Assembly: GCA_927911695.1 (NCBI GenBank)
Contig: CAKMQO010000017.1
Coordinates: forward strand, 1 to 9,304
From: an uncultured Gemella sp.
GTDB taxonomy: Bacteria; Bacillota; Bacilli; Staphylococcales; Gemellaceae
DNA: 9,304 bases
Reading direction: 5' to 3'
Positions 1 to 8,314 of the stretch are shown in pieces; within the stretch, counting starts at the first letter, position 1, and each line of letters begins with the position of its first letter. A program made the translations under genes and the position numbers. The notes below the pieces were generated by a model. It had not been told where the DNA came from. It was given only the letters and a program-made list of their open reading frames with translations, and did no database searches.

Positions 1-72
1 ATATCATATTTTTGAGATTTTTTCTAGTAAAAACAGAATTTTGTTTTATTTTTGTTCGATTATTTTGTTTTT

Positions 73-3000
73 TTACTTATATGTGATTTTGATGCGTTTT
101 CCAGGGAACTTTTCCAAAAATTTCTGAACAAATTCATGTTCGTTATCAATTGTAATTGTCTTCCCTTTTGTAGAATCATTATCAAGCAAGGCTATTACCT
201 TAACTCTTCCATCATCAACCTTATATTCACTTAAAAGCTCTAATATTTCTTTATCAACAATTGTATAGATAGTTTTTATATTAGTTAGGCAGTATTCTCT
301 ATAATTTTTTAAACTAGCAATTTTTTCTAGGATATACTGTTCTCTACCATTACGAAGTTGTTTTTTCAAAGTCATAACAGCGAAACTCCCTGCTTTTATA
401 AATATATTAGCATACTTATAAACACTCGGAAATACAGTAACGTCATAATCATTTTTTCCATCGTTAACTGTTAGGAATGCCATGTAGTCGCCATTTTTAG
501 TCTTAATTTCTTTTTTCGTTATTATTTCTACATAACTATCACTTACTTCTCCACCAATGTATTGTAGTGGTAAATAAGAATACTTCTCTTTTTCTACCTG
601 CACCGGGTGTTTCAGGAAATAAGTTCCTGTCACTTCTTTTTCCATTTGGACTTTTCTGTGATTGAATAGTCTTCTATCTCTTCTACCTTTAATGTTAGAC
701 CACTTTCTGCAGACAACGCAACACGTACATTATTTATAAACTGCCTATTATCTGAATAATAATCATTTACCTTTTTCATCAAAGTAGCTCGGTTATAACC
801 AAAAGTATCTAAAGCACCAGCCTTAACTAGTGAAACTGCAGCTTGATAATCAACCTTCTTATTCATACGTTTTAGAAATCATCTATGTCTAAATAAGGTC
901 CAAAATTAATTCTGTCTTGAACAATTTCATAACCGCTTCTATAACCAACATTTTTTATCGCAGTCAATGCAAAAACAATATCATTTTTAAAAACTCTAAA
1001 ATTAGCTAAACTTCTGTTAACATCAGGTTTTACTAAATTAATACCTAGGTTCATAAGTTCTTGCTTGTACTCATTTATTTTCTTCTCACTGCTTATTACG
1101 TTATTTAATAAAGCTGTCATAAAATGCTTGGTATAGTAGACTTTTAAATACGCTAAACGGTAAGCTAGCATACTGTATACTACCGCATGACTCTTATTAA
1201 AACCATAATTCGCAAAGGTAACAATAAGCTCAAAAAGATTCCCGGCAACTTTTATATCATAACCAGCTGCAACACTTTTCTCTACGAAGATTCGTCCATA
1301 ATACTCTAGGTCTTCTTTTTTCTTCTTACTTACTGCTCTTCTCATATTATCCGCTTCATTGAGACTCATATGCGCAAAGTTCACCGCAATCAACATAATC
1401 TGTTCTTGATAAACAATTACCCCATAAGTATCCCTTAATATTTTCTCTAAATGCGGATGCGGATATACTACTTGCTCTTCTTTATTTTTTCTGCGTACAT
1501 AGACTTCGATTTGAGCCATCGGTCCCGGTCTATAAAGAGCATTCATAGCAACAATATCATTAAATTCAGTAGGTTTTAGTAGATTCAGTTTCTCCTTCAT
1601 CCCACTTGATTCAAACTGGAAGATACCTTCTGTCTTACCTTTTGCAAATAATTCATAAACCTTAGGATCTTGATAATTTATCTTTGTTATATCAAATGAC
1701 GGATTCTCTTTTCTAATTTCTTCGACAATACTCGATACCATGGTCAGATATCTAATACCTAAGAAATCTATTTTTAATAAACCAACACTCTCTACATCAT
1801 CCATCGTCCACTGAGTTAAGTACTTCGTCATATTCGATTCGGCTAAAGGAGCATAGTTAACCAATGGTTTGTCATCACTTATTACTATACCGGCTGCGTG
1901 TACCGATGGATTTTTCGGTAAATTCTCTAAACTTAGCGCTATACTAAACCAACGCTTATTAATATTACTTGTATTAATAAACGTTCTTAATTCTTCTGAT
2001 ATTTCATAACATTCTTTTAATGTTCTTGTAGAACTAATATTACTACTGATAAACTTCAGAGTTTGTTCATCAAACTGTAATATTCTCGCCGATTCTCTAG
2101 CTGCACTTTTCGATTGAAATGTTGTAAAAGTAATAATCTGTGCTACCTTATCAGAACCATATTTTTCTTCCACATATTTTATGACTTCATCACGTCTAGT
2201 ATCTTGGAAGTCTATATCTATATCAGGCATAGAAATACGCTCTTTGTTTAAAAATCTTTCAAACAGCAAGTTGTATTCCAATGGATCCGCTTCTGTTATA
2301 TCTAGTAAATAACATACTAAACTCCCAGCAGCACTACCACGTCCTGCACCTACTAATATACCATTATCTTTGGCATACTTTACAAAATCATAAACGATTA
2401 AGAAATAGTCGTTGAAGCCCATCTCATCGATAATCTTAAGCTCATAACTATAACGCTTTTGATACTGATATAAATCTTTACCTATTAACTTTTCCTTAAC
2501 ACCTTTTTGAACTAAGTAATGCAAGTACTCTTTAGAAGATAACTTTTCGAATATCTCTTCTTTTTCTCCGTAGATATACTTAGGCAAATGATATCCCGAA
2601 AAATTCAATTCATATTTACAGCTATCTATTATTAATTTTTGATTAGCAAATGATCTTTCAAAAATAGCATATAACTCTTCATCTCCTAGAGCTAAGATTT
2701 CTTCAAAGTCTTTCTGTTCCCTAACAAAGTCTTCTCCTGAGATAGTCGTAAGTTCCTGTATATTAAGCTTTTTATTATCGCGAATAGCACGACTAACAAT
2801 GACTTGCTGATAGTGCTCTTTATTTAGATAGAAACTTGGTTTAGTATAAACAATATTATCATAATCACTATAAAGACCTACTTGGAAACTCTCATTAAAA
2901 CCGAAATAAAAATCATACTTACTTAGTAAATTTTTTAAATAAGAGAATTCCATACTATCCCTAAGTTCATCTACAACAATCAAGACAAAGTCTTCTCTAT

Positions 3001-3340
3001 AATCAATCATATCATTAGAAAAATCTTCGACAGTCCACTCTTCTCCATTCATAAGCTTCGTCGAAATCTCTAATGATTTATAAAACATCTTCTCCGTTTT
3101 ACACAGTAAATTAAATTTTAAAAGCCCTATTCCATAACCTAAGTTAACTTCTAAACCTTGAATTAAGTTTATTCCTGCTTTTTTAGAAGCTTTATAAGCT
3201 TTAATAGCACCGTACATATTCGGATCAACGATAACAACTGATTTCTGATTATCTTTTGCTAACTTTGAGAACAGACTCTCATACTTAATTGTACTATTCA
3301 ATAAGTCATATGCACTATGTACTTGCATATTGTAATACAT
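73..3340 (-). CDS. dnaE: DNA polymerase III subunit alpha (DnaE), two frameshifts as read
   Basis: Replicative DNA polymerase of the C family; in low-GC Gram-positives DnaE works beside PolC at the fork. Three open pieces (3340-872, 866-630, 645-73) join into one protein of about 1089 residues once a single base is restored near 874 and near 645-647; the family runs about 1065-1115. Seen in order: an N-terminal PHP region (QVHS at residues 6-9, degenerate metal sites), GRGSAAGS (333-340), PDIDIDF (372-378) with catalytic aspartates D373 and D375, third aspartate D525 in KIDFLG, YGFNKSHAV (712-720), helix-hairpin-helix region and a C-terminal OB fold (AFLTVNDG, then VFPSVY). The start is fixed by AAAGGAGG 7-8 bases upstream of the ATG. 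It is the last gene of the leftward unit. Identity is secure; the breaks look like sequence errors because the gene is essential. Confidence 0.95.
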
Positions 3341-3380
3341 ACTAATATCCTCCTTTCTTCGTTATTTTTGTTCAATTATA

Positions 3381-3968
3381 TTATCCGCAAAGTTGGTTAT
3401 AATCATCTCCTGAAGAACATCCCATGTTTTCCCCATGGTTTTTGCTCTGTTCATTAAAGTAACGGTAAACTCTCTTATTGTCATCACCCATAAAGTAAAT
3501 CGGATTAAACTGTGTATATTTCAAACATCCTTCTTCATCTAAAAGATTCTCACAAACAACCCTACGTTTTATAGATGCTATAAGATTTGTATAATTTCCA
3601 AATTCAGAAATACTTTCTACTTTACACTCAAGCGACAATATACATTCATCCATAATCGGAGCATCGATATATTTTGCTGGATCATATGTCATATCTGCCA
3701 TACCAATTTTATTCTGTCCTGAATGGAAACCAGCAATTTCTACCTTACTAAGTATTTGTTGACAAGGTACATTAACGGTAAATTCTCCATATTCTTTAAT
3801 GTTCTCCACCGCGTTACTTTCTGTCCTAAGTCCAACTGTAATCATATCTCCTAATGAATATGATGAGCTACAAGCCGTCACATTGTACTTCCATTTTTTA
3901 TCCTTATAACCTATTAATATTACAGGAAATCCGTAGTATAACTTACTGGTTTTAGTTTCTAATTTCAT
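3381..3968 (-). CDS. flavin reductase-like FMN-binding split-barrel protein
   Basis: Reads as a 195-residue cytosolic protein of the flavin reductase-like family, which binds FMN and in some members reduces free flavin with NAD(P)H. Family features visible are the N-terminal YYGFPVILIGY strand, YNVTACSSSYSLGDMITVGL (the usual flavin-contact strand with its Thr/Ser cluster), FTVNVP, VEIAGFHSGQ, and the closing NPIYFMGDDNKRVYRYF. The start follows AAGGA with a 9-base gap. It lies 53 bases after yaaA and just before dnaE. The last 17 residues (GENMGCSSGDD and on) look unlike the rest. Dropping one base in the CCCC/TTTT stretch at 3427-3434 gives a more protein-like tail (TWDVLQEMIITNFADNIIEQ) ending at 3362, next to the dnaE ribosome site. 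The true substrate is unknown; the family includes proteins with no proven reductase activity. Confidence 0.85.
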   Translation of the reverse strand: MKLETKTSKLYYGFPVILIGYKDKKWKYNVTACSSSYSLGDMITVGLRTESNAVENIKEYGEFTVNVPCQQILSKVEIAGFHSGQNKIGMADMTYDPAKYIDAPIMDECILSLECKVESISEFGNYTNLIASIKRRVVCENLLDEEGCLKYTQFNPIYFMGDDNKRVYRYFNEQSKNHGENMGCSSGDDYNQLCG

Positions 3969-4021
3969 CTTCTTCTGTCCTTTTTCTTATTTTCCTTTTA
4001 TATTTAAACTTCCCTATTTTT

Positions 4022-4748
4022 TTATCTTTTTGCTATAAAAGCCAATGTCTTTTCATCTGAATTCTCTTCGTTATATTCGAAACCATCAAATTTAATCTGT
4101 TTCATTTCGTCTACCGAAGAAACTTTATTTTTTATAAGTTCAGTTAAAACTACCTCTAGCTTTTTTCGATATTGTAGAGTGAACTTTTAACACTCCTTCT
4201 TTTTCTTCCATAAAACTAAGTCTAATAAATCCATCCCTCTGTTCTTTTGAAAATACCTCTTCAAATTCACTAGAAAGTAATGACACGACTAATTCTTCAC
4301 CCTTGATACTCTTATCATAGTCTTCACGCCAGAAGTTTTTCAAAGACTGACTTGATATTTTGATATTTTGCAAAAAGTCTAATCTATGCTCTTGAATTAA
4401 ATCATAAGCACCTATTACACCATATAAAGATGTTGTAATAAAGACATTTTCTTTTATATATTTCTTATCAGTCTCATCAAAACCTGCACGATCTATATTT
4501 CTATACATTAGACCATTAAATAGCTCTAACGCCTCAAAACTTTTTGCTGTTTTGTTATTTATTTTTTCCCAACGAGAAAATTCTTCCACAGCCTTCTCAT
4601 CTTTGATTTTGTAGACCTTTGCCAAGTCTTCCACACTTAATTTAGCTATTTCACTTACTATTTCAGTACTTTTGTCACTTGGACTTACCGTTTTATGTGG
4701 TATAGCCTTCTTATTTAATTCTTTGGCTGTTGGTATTAAGATTTTCAT
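4022..4748 (-). CDS. yaaA: peroxide stress protein YaaA (UPF0246), frameshifted near its end as read
   Basis: YaaA limits free intracellular iron and oxidative damage during peroxide stress in E. coli; its biochemistry is still poorly defined. The N-terminus KILIPTAKE, the GLMYRNI stretch, SLYGVIGAYDLIQEHRLDF and HSTISKKARG match the family closely, nearest in my memory to streptococcal YaaA. As read, the frame ends at 4140 after KKARGSFN (203 residues). Two missing T residues in a minus-strand T run (4146-4149) would give KKARGSFLTELIKNKV and about 40 further residues ending FIAKR at 4022, for 242 residues, the usual size. I prefer the second of two adjacent ATGs (4748) because GAGG then sits 7 bases upstream; the first, at 4751, shares a base with the preceding stop (TAATG). 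Translational coupling with the upstream 137-residue gene is therefore likely. Confidence 0.9.
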
Positions 4749-4750
4749 CA

Positions 4751-5165
4751 TTATTCCTCTTCTTCAGGTAATTCTAAGAAGCTATTTTCTATTAAACTTT
4801 CTACTTCCATTAGTACGAAGTTGTACTCTGTTGCTTCTACAGCTGGATCGATAATTAATGTATTAAAGTAACCTACTACGAAATCACGGTTAGCGATCTC
4901 TAGTTTAAACATATATTCACTGATTTCATCTACTAAAAATGCTGTTTCTTTAAGAACTTTGTCTTCATAAGTGTTAGCGTAGTGTACTGTTTCTAAAAGT
5001 CTGCGGATTTCTAAGTCTGCATGCTCTTTAGCAAAACGATCACGAATGTGTTTTGCAAGTTCCTCAGCTTTAAGATTTTCTGTGTTAGTATTTTCTTTTT
5101 TTTAGTACGTCTTTCTCTTCTAATTTCGCTAATAATGCTGTTAAAGATTGGTGTAATGTATTCAT
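4751..5165 (-). CDS. unrecognised acidic 137-residue protein, frameshifted at an A8 run as read
   Basis: I do not recognise this family. The ATG at 5165 has a good ribosome site (AGGAGA, 7 bases away). As read, it stops after 25 residues because of an eight-A run (minus strand, 5103-5096). With seven As the frame stays open to the TAA at 4753-4751, giving 137 residues beginning MNTLHQSLTALLAKLEEKDV. The product is rich in Glu, Leu and Lys, has no signal peptide or membrane span, looks largely helical with a probable N-terminal amphipathic helix, and ends in an acidic tail (ELPEEEE). Codon choice, the lack of stops over more than 110 codons and the one-base overlap with yaaA (TAATG) all support a real gene. 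It heads the leftward unit, so it is probably co-regulated with yaaA, the flavin reductase-like gene and dnaE. Confidence 0.75.
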
Positions 5166-5313
5166 TTAATGTTCTCCTATATTTACAATGAATTTTTTAA
5201 AACTTCCTCTATATATTTTATAAGAAAAACAGGAAAAACGCTAATAATACGCTACATACACAACTACTCCAGATTTCAAAGAAAACTATATTATCTACTG
5301 TTATTTTATTATT

Positions 5314-5346
5314 GTAGTAGAACTGATCAGACATAAAAACTACTAC
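5314..5346 (-). repeat. inverted repeat / leader hairpin GTAGTAG...CTACTAC
   Basis: A 7-bp perfect inverted repeat (5314-5320 with 5340-5346) encloses a 19-base loop that contains the palindrome CTGATCAG (5323-5330). It sits where the leftward transcript is predicted to begin, so it could form a 5' stem-loop on that mRNA. It has no T-run after it and does not look like a terminator. A regulatory role is inference. Confidence 0.4.
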
Positions 5347-5351
5347 TGAAA

Positions 5352-5380
5352 ATTATCACATAAATAAATACATTTCTCAC
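5352..5380 (-). promoter_or_regulatory. candidate leftward promoter for the 137-residue gene-yaaA-dnaE unit
   Basis: Read on the minus strand: GTGAGA (5380-5375, 4 of 6 to TTGACA), a 17-base spacer, then TGTGATAAT, an extended -10 (GATAAT at 5357-5352). Transcription would start near 5345 and leave a leader of about 180 bases. It is the best-spaced candidate upstream of 5165, but the -35 box is weak and other AT-rich boxes exist closer to the gene. Confidence 0.45.
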
Positions 5381-5391
5381 TTTTCATTGTT

Positions 5392-5420
5392 TTGACAACG
5401 CTTTCTTTAAATGTTATAAT
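5392..5420 (+). promoter_or_regulatory. near-perfect sigma-A promoter, rightward
   Basis: TTGACA (5392-5397), exactly 17 bases, then TATAAT (5415-5420) preceded by TG at 5412-5413, which makes an extended -10. Start near 5427. It is the strongest promoter in the window by consensus. The first recognisable gene downstream is the 46-residue membrane protein at 5590, after a leader of about 160 bases. Confidence 0.85.
5393..5406 (+). promoter_or_regulatory. cre-like CcpA operator overlapping the -35 box
   Basis: TGACAACGCTTTCT fits the catabolite-responsive element consensus TGWAANCGNTNWCA at 9 of its 11 informative positions, including the central CG. The mismatches are the fourth base and the last base. 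Placement over the -35 and spacer is typical of CcpA repression. It would also lie just upstream of the leftward promoter candidate. Binding is inferred, not shown. Confidence 0.5.
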
Positions 5421-5487
5421 ATAAGTAAGATATAATATATTTTACTATACATTTAACATTATTATAAGATAGATTTGCTATAAAAAA

Positions 5488-5506
5488 AATTTATTATCAA
5501 TAAATT
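5488..5506. repeat. AT-only inverted repeat in the rightward leader
   Basis: AATTTATT, loop ATC, AATAAATT: an 8-bp perfect inverted repeat between the strong promoter and the small membrane gene. With no G:C pair it would be a weak RNA hairpin; it may equally be chance in very AT-rich sequence. Confidence 0.25.
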
Positions 5507-5589
5507 AAAATAATCTAAAAAATTATGGAATTAATTAGGGAGCTTTGACTATAAGTTAATTTCAGGAATTTTAAAAAAGGGGATTTAAT

Positions 5590-5730
5590 ATGAGCAATGA
5601 TGATAGATTAAAAATTATAATAGTATTATTAATAATACTTATTATGACAATAATTTTTTGTACAATAACTATAATTGAAAAACTAGACTTAGTACAACAC
5701 TCTCCAAGTCTTGTGAGAATTGTAGGATAG
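5590..5730 (+). CDS. 46-residue single-span membrane protein, function unknown
   Basis: A short open frame I do not recognise. The ATG follows AAAAGGGGA with a 6-7 base gap. The product starts MSNDDRLK, then has one hydrophobic span at about residues 9-29, almost all Ile, Leu, Val, Thr and Met (KIIIVLLIILIMTIIFCTI), then a charged/polar tail (EKLDLVQHSPSLVRIVG). The acidic start and basic K8 leave the topology uncertain. It has a strong dedicated promoter 170-200 bases upstream with a cre-like site, and a clear terminator 22 bases after its stop, so it forms a complete transcription unit. That context is the main argument that it is translated. Small membrane regulators, type I toxin peptides and transporter accessory peptides have this size and shape; nothing here chooses among them. 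Confidence 0.6.
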   Translation: MSNDDRLKIIIVLLIILIMTIIFCTITIIEKLDLVQHSPSLVRIVG

Positions 5731-5751
5731 AGTATATCTTTAAAGCACTTA

Positions 5752-5791
5752 AAAACGCAGATAAAACATAGTTTTTGTCTGCGCTTTTATT
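5752..5791 (+). terminator. intrinsic terminator after the 46-residue gene, upstream of glpK
   Basis: Outer stem CGCAGA (5756-5761) with TCTGCG (5778-5783), an inner AAAAC/GTTTT stem, and flanking AAAA/CTTTTATT. It ends the small-protein transcript. It also lies between the cre-overlapped promoter and glpK, so any read-through to glpK would have to pass it. Confidence 0.8.
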
Positions 5792-5799
5792 ATAAAAAA

Positions 5800-5808
5800 T
5801 GGTATAAT
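5800..5808 (+). promoter_or_regulatory. extended -10 promoter of glpK
   Basis: TGGTATAAT gives TG-n-TATAAT with the -10 at 5803-5808. No good -35 exists 16-18 bases upstream, where the preceding terminator stem lies; extended -10 promoters can do without one. A start near 5815 leaves a leader of about 23 bases, too short for its own terminator/antiterminator. Confidence 0.6.
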
Positions 5809-5834
5809 ATTAACGAAATAATTATTCGAGGTGA

Positions 5835-7335
<1,501 letters not shown>

Positions 7336-7348
7336 TTACCAATAAAAT

Positions 7349-7398
7349 AAAAGCTAAGAATTATAAATTTTACGGAAATTTATTTCTTAGCTTTTTTT
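7349..7398 (+). terminator. strong intrinsic terminator after glpK
   Basis: AAAAGCTAAGAA (7349-7360) pairs with TTCTTAGCTTTT (7384-7395), extended inside by AAATTT/AAATTT around a TACGG loop, and ends in a seven-T run. It lies 14 bases after the glpK stop. Confidence 0.9.
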
Positions 7399-7443
7399 AT
7401 AAATATAACTTTAACAACACCTATGAATAACCTAGCCAATTTC

Positions 7444-7472
7444 TTGAAATAACATTTTCACAGTGATATAAT
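7444..7472 (+). promoter_or_regulatory. promoter of the LPXTG surface protein gene
   Basis: TTGAAA (7444-7449), 17 bases, TATAAT (7467-7472) with TG at 7464-7465 for an extended -10. Start near 7479 and a leader of about 70 bases. It lies after the glpK terminator, so the surface protein gene is its own unit. Confidence 0.8.
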
Positions 7473-7547
7473 TAAAGTTATAGGTAAAAACGTTTGCCTT
7501 AAATTGTTAAACTACCAAAGTTGCAATTTTATAGAAGAGGTGATTTT

Positions 7548-8213
7548 ATGAAGATAAATAATTTTACAAAATGCACACTAGCTGTTGCATTGGGCTTTGG
7601 CCTTAACTCTCTTACTGTTGCAGAAGCAGCAGATAACAATGTGGAAACTCCAGCAAGCGATAAGATAAACAAAAGTTTTATCGAGCAGTTTCCTTTCGCT
7701 GAAAAATTCACAGATAAAGATGGAATTACAGCCGTAAGAATGAAGAGTCCTGATGTACCTTTAGTTAACAAAGAAAAGGGTTATTCTAGAGAAATCGTTA
7801 GGGTTATTAATTATAAACAAGGAACAGATAAAACTGTAATTAACAGGATTTATCAATATGTTAGATTCTACGGCGCACCTGTACACGAGGTTCCAAAAGA
7901 CTCTCCAGTTAATGATGTGCCAGAATACAATGGTGGTGCTAACCCTATTGACCCACCTATTTTGGAAAAACCAGAACTAAAAATTCCAAATACTCCTGAA
8001 AAACCAAAAACACCAGGAATATCTACTCCAGAAAAACCAAAAACAGATACTCCTAGCAATTTACCTAAACCAATTTCAAAAGAGAATAATCCGCAAAATA
8101 ACAATAGAGTTCTCCCAAATACAGGTTTAGAAACAAGTCCAAGTATAGCTACTATCGGAACTTTAGCTTTATCAATTATTGGACTTACAATTTTAAAACG
8201 AAAAAATAATTAA
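7548..8213 (+). CDS. small LPXTG cell-wall-anchored surface protein
   Basis: A 221-residue exported protein that sortase A should link to peptidoglycan. I choose the ATG at 7548 over an in-frame TTG at 7521 because AGAGGTG sits 5 bases before it and the protein then begins with a signal peptide: MKINNFTK, a hydrophobic core to about residue 24, and an AEA-A cleavage site near 27. The mature part has a compact region at about 40-110 ending in REIVRVINYKQ and IYQYVRFYG, then EYNGGANPIDPPILEKPEL, a stretch common in streptococcal-type surface proteins. A Pro/Lys/Thr-rich wall-spanning segment with a repeated TPEKPKT follows. The sorting signal is LPNTG (189-193), a hydrophobic span and the charged tail KRKNN. 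There is no YSIRK motif. It is short for an adhesin. No ligand can be assigned; the sorting signal is certain, the binding role is not. Confidence 0.88.
   Translation: MKINNFTKCTLAVALGFGLNSLTVAEAADNNVETPASDKINKSFIEQFPFAEKFTDKDGITAVRMKSPDVPLVNKEKGYSREIVRVINYKQGTDKTVINRIYQYVRFYGAPVHEVPKDSPVNDVPEYNGGANPIDPPILEKPELKIPNTPEKPKTPGISTPEKPKTDTPSNLPKPISKENNPQNNNRVLPNTGLETSPSIATIGTLALSIIGLTILKRKNN
7992..8045 (+). repeat. 33-base direct repeat coding TPEKPKT twice
   Basis: Two copies of a 21-base unit (7992-8012 and 8025-8045) that differ at one base, 33 bases apart, encode TPEKPKT in the proline-rich wall-spanning part of the surface protein. Such repeats often vary in copy number between strains. Confidence 0.7.
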
Positions 8214-8245
8214 TAATTCTTTTTTACTTATTTACTCAGTATCAG

Positions 8246-8307
8246 AAAAGAAGATTATAAGATAGCCTCATCATCTTTGATAAATCTCATTCTTATAATC
8301 TTCTTTT
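8246..8307. terminator. bidirectional terminator between convergent genes
   Basis: A 17-bp perfect stem: 8246-8262 with 8291-8307 (AAAAGAAGATTATAAGA and its complement), a 28-base loop, and A/T runs on both sides. It serves the surface protein gene from the left and the macrodomain gene from the right. Confidence 0.88.
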
Positions 8308-8314
8308 TATATTC

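Larger units (their letters stand above)
5166..5589. other. divergent intergenic control region
   Basis: These 424 bases lie between the leftward yaaA-dnaE unit and the rightward small membrane protein/glpK region. They hold a promoter candidate for each strand, a cre-like operator, a GTAGTAG/CTACTAC hairpin on the leftward leader and an all-AT hairpin on the rightward leader. Each unit has an untranslated leader of roughly 160-180 bases if the promoter calls are right. I found no tRNA, no recognised riboswitch class and no open frame longer than a few codons apart from the start of the flanking genes. Confidence 0.7.

Noticed and set aside
30..47. AAAACA...TGTTTT inverted repeat downstream of dnaE
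   Set aside because: Only one G:C pair and no separate T-run after it on the minus strand. It could be a weak terminator, but 1-72 is so AT-rich that chance is as likely; I see nothing else there.
52..234. Rightward 60-residue open frame over the dnaE end
   Set aside because: It lies antisense to the conserved C-terminal part of dnaE and has no ribosome site; it is a shadow frame.
4672..4854. Rightward 60-residue hydrophobic frame
   Set aside because: It is antisense to yaaA and the 137-residue gene across their coupled junction and lacks a ribosome site.
5096..5103. Programmed -1 frameshifting at the A8 run
   Set aside because: The downstream frame needs one base fewer (+1 direction), not -1, and similar breaks occur at short runs elsewhere, so slippery-site recoding is not the best explanation. 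Transcriptional slippage on A8 is not excluded.
5524..5547. Seven-codon upstream frame (MELIREL) in the small-protein leader
   Set aside because: There is no ribosome site before it and no attenuator structure linked to it.
7486..7498. AAACGTTT palindrome after the surface protein promoter as a cre or other operator
   Set aside because: Only the central 8 bases are symmetric and the cre match is 8 of 11 with the outer bases wrong; too weak to call.
7521..7547. TTG start nine codons upstream for the surface protein
   Set aside because: It has no ribosome site, and it would place the real ribosome site and extra Arg residues inside the coding region; the ATG at 7548 is better in every respect.
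7529..8104. Leftward frames of 80 and 78 residues in the surface protein gene
   Set aside because: Both are antisense to a gene with a clear signal peptide and LPXTG anchor; the Gly/Phe-rich one is merely the complement of the Pro/Lys repeats.
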